DNA of 64,000 nt from Halomarina salina (GTDB lineage Archaea; Halobacteriota; Halobacteria; Halobacteriales; Haloarculaceae), in contig NZ_JALLGW010000001.1 in the NCBI RefSeq assembly GCF_023074835.1, positions 1,674,001-1,738,000 on the forward strand, in the 5' to 3' direction. Of this stretch, positions 53,733 through 62,020 are shown piece after piece (position 1 is the first letter of the stretch; each line of letters opens with the position of its first letter). The position numbers were made by a program, and so were the translations under genes. The notes beneath the pieces are model-generated. The model ran no database searches and was not told the DNA's origin. It saw nothing but the letters and a program-made list of their open reading frames with translations.

Positions 53733-55505
53733 ATGACCGACTACTTCGAGGTCCACGAGCGCGACGGCCCCGCCCGTCTGGGCGAGGTGCGCCTCGCGGA
53801 CCCGGTGCGGACGCCGGGGCTCGTCGACGACGTGCTCCACGACGCGGGCAGCCTGTGGCCCGAGGACCGCGAGCAGGTCGAGGGCGACGACTCCCGGCTC
53901 ACCGTCCTCCCGCACCGCTCGTTCCCGGCCGGAACCGACGAGCGCGTCGCCGACGCGTTCGCCGTCGACTACCCCGACGTCGAGTTCCCGAGCGTCGCCG
54001 TCGTCTCGCGGGACACCGCCGCGGACTACGGCGCGGACGCCTACGCCCTCTCGGAGGCGTCCGGTATCGCCGGCCACGCCGAGGCGTTCGTCGAGGCCGT
54101 CCTCGACGTGCGCGAGGAGGTGCCACCGGACACCGCCCTCTACTGCTCCGGGGTCGCCACCCCGGCCAACGTCGCCACGCTCGCCTACACGGGCGTCGAC
54201 CTGTTCGACACCGACCGGGCGTACGTCCGCGGTCTGGAGGGGTTCTATCTCTCGACGGACGGCGAGGCGTTCCTGGAGGACCTCGACGAACTGCCCTGTG
54301 CCTGCGAGGCGTGCCAGCAGTCCCGCGAGACGTTTGACCACGAGGACTGCGCCGCGCACAACGTGAACGCACTGGCGGCCGAACTCGCCCGCGTCCGCCA
54401 GCGCATCCGTAACGGCCGCCTCCGGGACTACGTCGAGGGGCAGGCCCGACACGAGGCGTGGCTGACGGCGACGTTCAGGCGACTCGACCAGCAGTACGGC
54501 TACGTCGAGGAGCACACCCCCATCTCCCGACGCGACGAACTGCTGGCCGCGAGCGACGACTCGTTGCGCCGCGTCGAGATACAGCGCTTCGCCGAGCGCG
54601 TGACGACGCGCTACCGCAACCGCTTCGACGGACCGCTCGTGCTCGTGCCCTGTTCCGCCCGGAAGCCGTACGGCGACTCACAGAGCCACGCGCAGTTCCA
54701 CAAGACCATCGACTACCGCGCGCACAAGGTGTCGATGACGTCACCCATCGGCGTCGTCCCGCAGGAACTGGAACTCACCTACCCCGCTCAGCACTACGAC
54801 TCGGTCGTCACCGGTCAGTGGAGCGAGTCGGAGGTCGAGTTCGTCGCCGAGGTGCTCGCGCGCTACCTCGACGCCACCGACTACCCGCGACACGTCGCAC
54901 ACCTCCCGCCCGGTGGCTACACCGACGTCGTCGAACGCGCCGTCGAGCGCTGTGAATCGGACGTGACGTTCGAGTTCACCGTCGAGGACCACCCGACGAC
55001 CGACGAGGCACTGGCGGCGCTCGCGGACACGCTCTCTGGCGAGGAGCGGTACATGAAACGCGAACGCGAGCACAACACGGTTCGGGCGATCGCGGACTAC
55101 CAGTTCGGGGACAGCGCGGCCTCGACAGAGGCCGCGGGCGACGCGTTCTTCGACCACATCTCGACGGGCGGGCGCTACCCCTCCCTGCGAGTGAGCAGCG
55201 AGGGCGAGCAGTGGGCGACGCTGGTCCCCCAGTACGGCACGCTCTCGCTGACGCTGGCGGGCGCGCGGCGGTGGGTGGACAGCGAGGTGCCGACCAAGAC
55301 CGTCGCCATCGACGGGTTCGTCCCGCAGGGGAGCGTCCTCGCGCCGGGCGTCCTCGACGCGGACGACGACATCCGCGTCGGCGACGAGGTGGTCGTCGAG
55401 GGGCCGCGCGCGTTCGCCGTCGGCCGGGCGTCGATGTGCGGCGACGAGATGGCGCGCTCGACGCGGGGTATCGCCGTCGACGTCCGACACGTCGAGGAAC
55501 TGTAG
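53733..55505 (+). CDS. arcS: Archaeosine synthase subunit alpha (ArcS)
   Basis: Adds lysine to preQ0 at tRNA position 15; with the radical SAM partner RaSEA it yields archaeosine. 590 residues. The TGT-like N-terminal half is catalytically distinct (no Asp pair), with a Cys-rich CACEACQ near 190-200. The hallmark PCSARKPYGDS starts at Pro306, followed by SMTSPIGVVPQELELTYPAQHYD. The C-terminal PUA domain reads KTVAIDGFVPQGSVLAPGVLDAD...VEGPRAFAVGRASM. Start at 53733 gives MTDYFEVHERDGPAR as in relatives. Confidence 0.95.
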   Translation: MTDYFEVHERDGPARLGEVRLADPVRTPGLVDDVLHDAGSLWPEDREQVEGDDSRLTVLPHRSFPAGTDERVADAFAVDYPDVEFPSVAVVSRDTAADYGADAYALSEASGIAGHAEAFVEAVLDVREEVPPDTALYCSGVATPANVATLAYTGVDLFDTDRAYVRGLEGFYLSTDGEAFLEDLDELPCACEACQQSRETFDHEDCAAHNVNALAAELARVRQRIRNGRLRDYVEGQARHEAWLTATFRRLDQQYGYVEEHTPISRRDELLAASDDSLRRVEIQRFAERVTTRYRNRFDGPLVLVPCSARKPYGDSQSHAQFHKTIDYRAHKVSMTSPIGVVPQELELTYPAQHYDSVVTGQWSESEVEFVAEVLARYLDATDYPRHVAHLPPGGYTDVVERAVERCESDVTFEFTVEDHPTTDEALAALADTLSGEERYMKREREHNTVRAIADYQFGDSAASTEAAGDAFFDHISTGGRYPSLRVSSEGEQWATLVPQYGTLSLTLAGARRWVDSEVPTKTVAIDGFVPQGSVLAPGVLDADDDIRVGDEVVVEGPRAFAVGRASMCGDEMARSTRGIAVDVRHVEEL

Positions 55506-55578
55506 CGGCACGACGCGTCGGCCGGCCGACGCACGTCTCGGCGACGAGTCCCCGAACCGGGTGCCGACAAAGTCAGTC

Positions 55579-55594
55579 TTTAGTGTCGTCTAAT
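55579..55594 (+). promoter_or_regulatory. TTAG-N6-CTAA palindrome before the Gdt1-type gene
   Basis: TTTAGTGTCGTCTAAT has the same TTAG-N6-CTAA spacing as the DtxR-like box at 5780-5795, though inner bases differ. It lies 48 bases before the transporter ATG, where a TATA box would serve a short-leader transcript. A metal-sensing repressor is inferred, weaker than at 5780. Confidence 0.45.
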
Positions 55595-55641
55595 CCTACA
55601 CCGTGCCGAATGCGACGAGCGACCGCACCGGGTGAGCCGAG

Positions 55642-56424
55642 ATGACGACGACCGTCGCCCTCGCCCAGTCGTCGGGTCTCCAGTCGTTGATCCGCGAGTA
55701 CGCCGACTACGGACCACTGCTCGCCTCGTTCCTCGTCAACATGCTCGGGACGTTCGGTGACAAGGGACAACTCGTCGTCGTGACGCTCGCCTCCCGCTAC
55801 GACGCGAAGCGCGTCTTCCTCGGCGCGATGGGGGCGTTCTGCGCGTGGAGCGCGCTCGAAGTCGCCTTCGGGCAGGCGCTGCTCGGCGCGATTCCCGCGG
55901 GCGTGATGGGGCCGCTGACGGGCGCGCTGTTCGTCCTCTTCGGTGCGTGGACCGCCAGGAGCGCGTTCGACAGGGTTCGCGTCGACCGGTCGACGAACCC
56001 CTCGCGGACCGACGGCGGCATCGCGAGCGGTCTCAGTGGTCGCGTGCTACCCGACCCGGTGCTCGCACGCGTCGGTACGTACGGCGGCCTGCTGGCGAGT
56101 TTCGTCCTCGTCGGCGTCGCCGAGTTCGGCGACAAGACCCAGTTGCTCACCATCAACCTCGCCGTCACGTTCCCGAACGCACCGCTCTCTGTGTTCGTCG
56201 GCGTCGTAAGCGCGCTCGCCCTGCGAACGGGTGTCGACGCCGTCATCGGCGAACACGTCGAGGCGTACCTCCCGACGGCGGCCATCGAGGCCGGTGCGGC
56301 CGTCGTCTTCGTCGCGTTCGGTCTGTTCGTCTTCGGCGTGCTCCCCGAACTTGGCCTGGTCGTCGTCCTCCTCGCCGTTCTCGTCGGCGTCGTCGGGTGG
56401 GGCGTTCGCGCACGCCGCGACTGA
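55642..56424 (+). CDS. TMEM165/Gdt1 (UPF0016) family cation transporter
   Basis: 260 residues, six helices in two homologous halves. The second half has the canonical E-x-G-D-K-T motif (AEFGDKTQLLTIN, Glu161). The first half reads GTFGDKGQL at 36-44, with Thr in place of the Glu and Gly in place of the Thr. Relatives exchange Mn2+ or Ca2+ against protons; one altered motif suggests different stoichiometry or specificity. A TTAG-N6-CTAA palindrome precedes it. Alternative starts upstream run into a stop. Confidence 0.87.
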   Translation: MTTTVALAQSSGLQSLIREYADYGPLLASFLVNMLGTFGDKGQLVVVTLASRYDAKRVFLGAMGAFCAWSALEVAFGQALLGAIPAGVMGPLTGALFVLFGAWTARSAFDRVRVDRSTNPSRTDGGIASGLSGRVLPDPVLARVGTYGGLLASFVLVGVAEFGDKTQLLTINLAVTFPNAPLSVFVGVVSALALRTGVDAVIGEHVEAYLPTAAIEAGAAVVFVAFGLFVFGVLPELGLVVVLLAVLVGVVGWGVRARRD

Positions 56425-56533
56425 CCGAGCCAGCGTGGCCGGGTCGCGGACGAGCGCGACCGGTCCGTTCAGGTGGTGTGTGGCAGGCGGAGTAGAGAGA
56501 ACCTTTTGACCCGACGGCGCGTCGTCGGCGACC

Positions 56534-56656
56534 ATGGGGCACGGTCCACTGGAGGTCTCTCTGTCTGCCGTCTGCGCACGGTCGCACGGCAGCGACGCGG
56601 GAGCGCCGGACGAACGCGCCGACGTCGCGCGAACGGGGACGCGAGCGGTTCGATGA
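56534..56656 (+). CDS. Possible 40-residue leader protein coupled to the next gene
   Basis: An ATG at 56534 starts a 40-residue frame whose TGA overlaps the next gene's ATG in the ATGA arrangement. CCTTTTGA at 56502-56509 lies at the TATA distance for a leaderless start. The peptide is weakly acidic, with two Cys in a 20-residue span, and matches nothing known to me. It could be a short protein or simply the translated leader of the downstream gene. Confidence 0.4.
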   Translation: MGHGPLEVSLSAVCARSHGSDAGAPDERADVARTGTRAVR

Positions 56657-57021
56657 ACGGCGACCCCATCGCCGGTCCCGCGTTGCTCCTCGCGGCGGCG
56701 AAAGGAGGCGTCGGTCCGCAGTTGCTCCCGGACCTCGTCGAACACGTCCAGGAGCACCTCGGGCCGCGCCTCGACGACTACCGGCGGCGCTACGAACTGG
56801 TCGACGAGAACGACGAGGCGTGCGTGTTCCTCGTCGAGTCGGGCCACTGGGAGACGCTCGGCGAGGAGTGCAGGCTCGAACCGGGCGAGCGTGAGGCGGT
56901 CGAGCGAGCACACGCCGAACACCTCCGTCGACTCGGCGTCGAGACCGAGCGCCGCGAGGAGTTCGAGACTGCGCTGGAGATCCGCGAGTGCGTCGTCGTC
57001 GGAAGCGCCGGGGTCGGGTGA
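56653..57021 (+). CDS. Unknown 122-residue acidic helical protein
   Basis: Not recognised. Soluble, largely helical and acidic, with VEHVQEHLGPRLDDYRRRYELV, ENDEACVFLVESGHWETLGEE and ERAHAEHLRRLGVETERREEF. No metal or nucleotide motif is evident. The ATG overlaps the stop of a possible 40-residue frame. It precedes the SIMPL gene by 42 bases and may be co-transcribed with it, although a TATA-like element is seen before SIMPL too. Confidence 0.7.
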   Translation: MNGDPIAGPALLLAAAKGGVGPQLLPDLVEHVQEHLGPRLDDYRRRYELVDENDEACVFLVESGHWETLGEECRLEPGEREAVERAHAEHLRRLGVETERREEFETALEIRECVVVGSAGVG

Positions 57022-57063
57022 CACCGCGTCAACGTTTTTCTCGCCGTTCGTCGAACGTGGACC

Positions 57064-57687
57064 ATGAGCGACACTGTGACGGTCACCGTCGACGGGCGCG
57101 ACGAACGCGCGCCCGACCTGGCGAGCGTCGACCTCCGCGTCCGGTCGACCGACCCGGACGTCGGGACGGCGCGCGCGGCGACCGACCGACGGTCCGAGGT
57201 GCTGTTCGAGACGCTGGCCGACCATCAGGTTCCGGAGGAGGCGACGAACACCACCAACTACCGCGTCTCGCGGGAGCGCGACCACACGCAGCGGCCGCCG
57301 GTCGAGGGCGACTACGTCGTCACGCACCACGTTCACGTGGAGTCGGCCGACCTCGACGACGTCGGCGACCTGCTGGCGGACTGTATCGACGACGCGGAAG
57401 CGGGCCTCTCCTCGCTGTCGTACACGCTCCGGGAGGCGACGGAACGCGAGGCGAAGTCGGCGGCGCTGACGGACGCGATGGCACTCGCCCGCGACCGAGC
57501 CGCGACGCTCGCCGCCGCAGAAGTGCGGTCGGTCGGTGCGGTCCAGTCGGTGACTGCCGGTGACGCGTCGGCCACCGAGGTACGGACGGTCGAGGCCGCA
57601 CAGGAGTCGGGGACGACGAGGGTCGGGCCACGGCCCGGTCCCGTCGAGACGACGGTGACCGTGACCGTCACCTACGCGCTGGAGTAA
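57064..57687 (+). CDS. SIMPL-domain (DUF541) protein
   Basis: 207 residues. The start VTVTVDGRDERAPDLASVDLRVRS, the LADHQVPEEATNTTNYRVSRERD stretch and the helix REATEREAKSAALTDAMALARDRAATLAAA are the oligomerising SIMPL/BP26 features, and the end VETTVTVTVTYALE is the family's last strand. Most bacterial members are exported; this one has no signal peptide and seems cytoplasmic. Role unclear. GTTTTT at 57034-57039 is 25-30 bases before the ATG, a leaderless promoter. Confidence 0.88.
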   Translation: MSDTVTVTVDGRDERAPDLASVDLRVRSTDPDVGTARAATDRRSEVLFETLADHQVPEEATNTTNYRVSRERDHTQRPPVEGDYVVTHHVHVESADLDDVGDLLADCIDDAEAGLSSLSYTLREATEREAKSAALTDAMALARDRAATLAAAEVRSVGAVQSVTAGDASATEVRTVEAAQESGTTRVGPRPGPVETTVTVTVTYALE

Positions 57688-57688
57688 C

Positions 57689-58363
57689 TCACGTTCGCTC
57701 GGCGTCCGTCTCGACCGTCGATTCCGCGACGATGCTGGAGAACACGCCGGCGAGGTGACGTTCCGAACGCCGAATCTCCAGTCCCGCCTCGCGGACGACG
57801 GCCTCCGGGTCCTGGTTCCACCGGCAGCCCATCTGCTCGAAGTGCCGCGGTGCGAGGCGGTCCTGGCCCCACGCTAGCGGGCGGGCGCTGGAACGGCCGT
57901 GCTCGAACAGCAGCACGCGACCCGACGGGCGACAGACCCGCGCCATCTCGCGGAGCGCGGCGACCGGGTCCGGGAAGGTGCACGTCGAGAGCGCGGAGAC
58001 GACGGTGTCGAACGCGTCGTCGTCGAACGGGAGACGCTGGGCGTCGGCGTGCGCGAGCGTGATATCCCGTCCGAGCGAGTCGGCCTCGCGCCGCGCGCCG
58101 TCGAGCATCGCCGCGGAGAGGTCGACGCCGACGAGCGAACAGCCCTCGGGGACGTGCCGGAAGTTCGACCCGGTCCCGCAGGCGACGTCCAGTACCGTCC
58201 CCTGCGCACGCGAGAACAGGCGCTGACGGTAGCGACCGACCAGTCGCCGTTCGAGCGCCTCGAACCGCTCGAACGTCTCGACGGCGTCCGCGTAGATGAA
58301 CTGCAGTTCGTCGGGCGACTTCGCGGGTCGGTCCCGCGCTCCGTCCGGGGCGGTGTCGCTCAT
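57689..58363 (-). CDS. Class I SAM-dependent methyltransferase (UbiE-like)
   Basis: 224 residues. Motif I is VLDVACGTGSNF, motif II VGVDLSAAMLDGAR, and DAQRLPFDDDAFDTVVSAL is the Methyltransf_11 signature; C-terminal helices carry FEHGRSSARPLAWGQDRLAPRHFEQMGC. The Cys/Trp-rich GCRWNQDPEAVVREAGL is typical of quinone or lipid methyltransferases. The start at 58363 gives MSDTAPDGARD. It is convergent with SIMPL. Confidence 0.87.
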   Translation of the reverse strand: MSDTAPDGARDRPAKSPDELQFIYADAVETFERFEALERRLVGRYRQRLFSRAQGTVLDVACGTGSNFRHVPEGCSLVGVDLSAAMLDGARREADSLGRDITLAHADAQRLPFDDDAFDTVVSALSTCTFPDPVAALREMARVCRPSGRVLLFEHGRSSARPLAWGQDRLAPRHFEQMGCRWNQDPEAVVREAGLEIRRSERHLAGVFSSIVAESTVETDAERT

Positions 58364-58598
58364 AACTCCCTCTTTCTCGCCCGGTCGCTTCAACCCGTCC
58401 CCGACCGGGTGCGAACACACTCACGCCGTCCGACACGCTCGCCGTCTGCCCCGCGTTCACGACGACGTACTGGCCTGCACCTCCCGGCCGCGGGCTTTTG
58501 CGGAGCGGCCGAGTAGGCTCTCCCCTCTTGCCTCGACCACTCACCGCTCCACACACCTCGCCGGACGCCGAACCGCCCACCCGGCAGTCCGACCGTCG

Positions 58599-59603
58599 AT
58601 GAGCCTGAACCCGCGCGTCGCCTTCTCGGCGGCGTTCGTCGTCGTCCTCGGCCTCCTCGCGTTCAGTATCGTCCAGCCGTTCCTCTCCTTCCTCCTCGCG
58701 GCCGTGTTGCTCGCGTTCGTCCTCTTCCCCGTCCACCGGCGACTGTCCGACCAGCTCTCCTCACCGGTCTCGGCCGGCGTCCTCGTCTCGGGAACGGTGC
58801 TGGCCGTCGTGGTGCCCATCGCCGCGTTCGCGGCCGTCGTGGCGGGCGACGTGGCGGCGCTCGCCGACGGGAACCAGGCGCTGCCCGGTCTGGAGTCGGT
58901 CGAGCAGGTGCTCCGCCAGCAGTTCGGCGTCCAGGTCCAGTTGCGCTCGCGGCTTCGCTCGATCGCCGGGAGCCTCCCCGGCTACCTCGCCAGCGCCGCG
59001 CCGGGACTGGTCAGGGGCGGCGTCCACGCCACGCTCGGCGTGTTGCTCCTGCTGTTCGTCGAGTACTACCTGCTGAAGGACGGCGCGGCGCTCGTCTCGT
59101 GGGTCCGCAGCGTCGTCCCGCTCCCGGACCCCGTCGCCGAGGAACTGGCCGAGGCCACCGACCAGATGACGTGGGCCGTCCTGAAGGGCCACGTCCTCGT
59201 CGCTGCTGTCCAGGGGTTCGTCGCCGGTGTCGGCCTGTTCGTCGTCGGCGTCCCGAACGCGGTGCTCTGGACGCTGGTGATGATGTTCCTCGCGCTGATT
59301 CCCGTCGTCGGGGTCGCGCCGGTGCTCGGCGGGGGGATACTCTACCTCGTCGTCCAGGGGAACGCTCTCGGGGCGGGGTTCGTCGTCGTCTACGGCCTCA
59401 CCGTCGTCGCCATCACCGACGACTACCTCCGGGCGTTCCTGGTGGACCGCCACGCCGCCTCGCTCCACCCGGCGGTCATCCTCGTCGGCGTCATCGGCGC
59501 GGCCGTCGCGTTCGGTCCGATGGGACTGTTCTTCGGGCCGGTCGTCCTCGGCGTGTTCAAGACCAGCGTCGACGTGTTCCGCGACCACTTCGAGATGGGC
59601 TGA
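58599..59603 (+). CDS. AI-2E family transporter (UPF0118 membrane protein)
   Basis: 334 residues with eight helices. Family motifs are FLLAAVLLAFVLFPVHRRLSDQL near the N-terminus, the middle helix-loop LLFVEYYLLKDGAALVSWVRSVVPLP, and VGVAPVLGGGILYLV...DDYLRAFLVDRHA with GPMGLFFGPVVLGVFKT at the end. Homologues act as Na+/H+ antiporters or autoinducer-like exporters. The ATG at 58599 starts the first helix; a longer in-frame extension upstream has no membrane logic. Confidence 0.9.
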   Translation: MSLNPRVAFSAAFVVVLGLLAFSIVQPFLSFLLAAVLLAFVLFPVHRRLSDQLSSPVSAGVLVSGTVLAVVVPIAAFAAVVAGDVAALADGNQALPGLESVEQVLRQQFGVQVQLRSRLRSIAGSLPGYLASAAPGLVRGGVHATLGVLLLLFVEYYLLKDGAALVSWVRSVVPLPDPVAEELAEATDQMTWAVLKGHVLVAAVQGFVAGVGLFVVGVPNAVLWTLVMMFLALIPVVGVAPVLGGGILYLVVQGNALGAGFVVVYGLTVVAITDDYLRAFLVDRHAASLHPAVILVGVIGAAVAFGPMGLFFGPVVLGVFKTSVDVFRDHFEMG

Positions 59604-59917
59604 CCGGGTCGAGCGCGTCCGATAGCGACGTGCGACGCGCCGGATGGCCGTGTCGAAGCAGTGGCTCGGTCGTCGTCCCGTATCCGTAGCCCGCGCTCTC
59701 GACGTGGCGAGAGTATCCGTCGAAGAAGCCCGCGACTCGTGAGTTCGTATGCGGAACAGAGCGCAAGCCCGGACGGACAGAAAACGTCCGTCCAGGCCTG
59801 CAATCTGAAATTGGTCCCCGCTGACGCTTCGGCCCTCCAGACGAAGCGTCGAGTAAACCAACTACCTCCACCCTAATAAGGTCTCACCTTACCGCAGGAA
59901 AGGTACCTACCAGACCG
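59604..59917. other. Convergent spacer with two strong hairpins; possible terminators or structured RNA
   Basis: 314 bases between two convergent genes. GGACGGAC (59771-59778) and GTCCGTCC (59786-59793) form a perfect 8-bp hairpin with a 7-base loop. GACGCTTCG (59823-59831) and CGAAGCGTC (59842-59850) form a 9-bp hairpin with a 10-base loop, 29 bases further on. Open frames on both strands lack acidic composition. Bidirectional terminators are the simplest reading; a small RNA is possible. Confidence 0.5.
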
Positions 59918-60994
59918 TCAGCGCGCCAGCGGCATCCCGAAGCTCTTCTCGCGCTCGACGACGGCGTTCCACGTCGTCTCGCAGTCGCAGGTGACCTGCT
60001 CGAACACGCTCGGGTCCTGCCGGAGGTCGAAGTCCTTGATCGCTCGTTGTACGCGGTCGTCGCAGTCGCCGCAGTTGTGCGGGCCGCGGTCGGAGCCGTG
60101 ACCGACGGGGTCCGAGACGACGATGGCGTCCGCGTCGGCGGTCGATTCGAGCACCTCGCAGACCGACCAGAGCCACGGCGGTCGGTAGCCCCCCGAGTGG
60201 TACAGCTCCTCGACCATCGTGTACGACTGGACGTTGGTCGGGTTCATCGAGACGGTGTGACAGCCGTCGACCGCCGCACAGCGGCGCACGGAGCGTTTCA
60301 TGTCCTCGACGGCCTCGGCCTCGGTGAGGAACGGCGGCTTCATCAGGAGGTACGCCTTCACGCCGGCGTCGGCGGCTTCGGCCTCCGCGCAGGCGTCCTC
60401 GAAGTCGGCGAAGTCGAAGTACTTGTTCACGCAGTCGTGGCGCACGCGGTCGGTGGCCGTCTCCAGTCCGATGGCGACGTCCGTCTCGATGCCGCGGTCG
60501 GTGAAGTCCGCGAGACGCTCGCGCTCGACGAAGTCGGGGAGCGATTCGAGCACCATGCGCTCGCGGTCGGCGAACGTCTCGGCGACGGCGTCGCGCGTCT
60601 CGGCTGGCACCTCGCGCTCGTCGAGGAAACTGCCGGAGGTGTATATCTTGATGAGCTCTGCGGGTTCGTCGCTCCGCTCGGTCTCGTGGTCGAGGCAGTA
60701 CTGGACCTGCGCCATCAGGTCCTCGTGGGCGACGGTGCCACCGTCGACGGACTCCGCGACGTAGCCACACATCGTACAGCCGCCGGCGCGCGCCCAGCGA
60801 CAGCCGCCGGTGTTGAGGATGATGGTCAGCGAGGTGCGCACGCCGTTCGGCGTGTTGTCCTCGTCGAGCCAGACGCGGGTCGGCTCCCGTGGGTCGTACG
60901 TTCGGTCGTTGCGCGAGCGCACCTCGCGCATGACGGCGTTGTGGGCGTCCATCCCACGGCCCTCCTCGTAGACCTCGGGGTCGGGCGTACTCAT
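59918..60994 (-). CDS. raSEA: Archaeosine biosynthesis radical SAM protein RaSEA
   Basis: 358 residues. The Fe-S cluster motif is CRWARAGGCTMC: Cys65, Cys73 and Cys76 in a C-x7-C-x2-C spacing, unusual for radical SAM proteins but typical of RaSEA and Elp3-like families. Later features are TSGSFLDEREVP, the IGLETATDRVRHDCVNK strand and C-terminal Cys motifs HNCGDCDD and CDCE. It cleaves the ArcS product preQ0-lysine to leave archaeosine. GGGTAAAG at 61015-61022, about 25 bases upstream on the minus strand, is a leaderless promoter. Confidence 0.93.
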   Translation of the reverse strand: MSTPDPEVYEEGRGMDAHNAVMREVRSRNDRTYDPREPTRVWLDEDNTPNGVRTSLTIILNTGGCRWARAGGCTMCGYVAESVDGGTVAHEDLMAQVQYCLDHETERSDEPAELIKIYTSGSFLDEREVPAETRDAVAETFADRERMVLESLPDFVERERLADFTDRGIETDVAIGLETATDRVRHDCVNKYFDFADFEDACAEAEAADAGVKAYLLMKPPFLTEAEAVEDMKRSVRRCAAVDGCHTVSMNPTNVQSYTMVEELYHSGGYRPPWLWSVCEVLESTADADAIVVSDPVGHGSDRGPHNCGDCDDRVQRAIKDFDLRQDPSVFEQVTCDCETTWNAVVEREKSFGMPLAR

Positions 60995-61049
60995 TGCCGG
61001 GGCTTGCCGACGGGCGGGTAAAGCGCCTTCGTCTCCTCCGTCTCTTCTG

Positions 61050-61502
61050 TCACGGCTCGTGGGGTCGCTCGTCGGCTCCTGCCGTCGAGGAACGGTCGAG
61101 TGCCAACCACAGCCCGACCCCGAGCAGCGCGCCCGTCGCGTTCGCCGCCATGTCGAGGAGGTCGAACGACCGTGCGGGGAGCGCCGACTGCACCACCTCG
61201 ACGCCCGCGCCGAACGCCGCGACGCCGAGGACCACGAGCGCCAGCGTCCACCAGTCGCGAGTCCGGTCCGGGGACGCTCCCACGAACGCCGCCGCGCCGA
61301 GCACCGCGAGCGTCGCGTACGCCGTCGCGTGGACCCACTTGTCGAGGCCCAGGACGCCGAGTGGGCCGCTCCCCGACGTCTGGTGTCCCGCACCCACCGT
61401 ACCGGGGTCCAGCACCGACGCGACGAAGACGACGGCGGCGGCCACGACGAGCGCCACGTAACGCCGTCGTCGCGTCGTCGTCGGCCGTCTCGACCTGTCC
61501 AT
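61050..61502 (-). CDS. VanZ-like membrane protein, paralogue 1
   Basis: 150 residues, four helices. The family core is LDKWVHATAYATLAVLG and EVVQSALPARSFDLLDMAANATGALLGVGLWLAL, where the Asp-Lys-x-x-H and Ala-Asn motifs are VanZ signatures. Role in archaea unknown (in bacteria linked to glycopeptide low-level tolerance or lipid handling). It follows the second VanZ-like gene by seven bases and comes before raSEA. Confidence 0.85.
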   Translation of the reverse strand: MDRSRRPTTTRRRRYVALVVAAAVVFVASVLDPGTVGAGHQTSGSGPLGVLGLDKWVHATAYATLAVLGAAAFVGASPDRTRDWWTLALVVLGVAAFGAGVEVVQSALPARSFDLLDMAANATGALLGVGLWLALDRSSTAGADERPHEP

Positions 61503-61509
61503 ACCGCCG

Positions 61510-61953
61510 TCAGCGCCCCGAGAGGCGTAAGGTGTCCGGTCGCACGCAGTTCGCGTCAGGGTCGCAACGCGGGTCGTCGTCGCTCGTCGCGTCGTGGAGT
61601 CGCCACGTCGCCACGCCGAGCAGCGCTCCCAGCGCGTTGGCGGCCACGTCGCCGCGTTCGTACAGTCGCCCCGTCAGCGAGTGCTGGAGCCATTCGAGGG
61701 CCGCGCCGTAGCCGGTCACGAGGCAGGCGACGGCCGCGAGGGAGCGCCAGGACTGCGCGTCGACGGCCTCGGCGAACGACCGGGCGAGCACGGCGTACCC
61801 GAACAGGTGGCTCCACTTGTCGACGCCCGCGATACCCAGCGGGTCCCGCGGCGGTGGGCCGCGGTCGGGGAGTTCCACGACGGAGGTGACGAAGACGACC
61901 GCGGCGACCAGCGCGGTGCGGCGATAGCGCCGACGGTTCGCTGAACTGGTCAT
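61510..61953 (-). CDS. VanZ-like membrane protein, paralogue 2
   Basis: 147 residues, four helices, with DKWSHLFGYAVLARSFAEAV and EWLQHSLTGRLYERGDVAANALGALLGVATW aligned to the neighbouring paralogue. The two share the second half best, so they are a tandem duplication. The start MTSSANRRRYRRTALV gives a positive-inside lead to helix 1. First gene of a likely VanZ-VanZ transcript. Confidence 0.85.
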   Translation of the reverse strand: MTSSANRRRYRRTALVAAVVFVTSVVELPDRGPPPRDPLGIAGVDKWSHLFGYAVLARSFAEAVDAQSWRSLAAVACLVTGYGAALEWLQHSLTGRLYERGDVAANALGALLGVATWRLHDATSDDDPRCDPDANCVRPDTLRLSGR

Positions 61954-62020
61954 ACGCTCGTCACGACATACTGCAGGATAACGCTACCCGCGATGAGGCG
62001 GGCCGACGATTCGGTCCTCG

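Noticed and set aside
59557-59871. 104-codon minus-strand frame and 71-codon plus-strand frame in the convergent spacer
   Set aside because: Both run through perfect hairpins, have no acidic bias and overlap the end of the AI-2E gene. They are likely chance frames.
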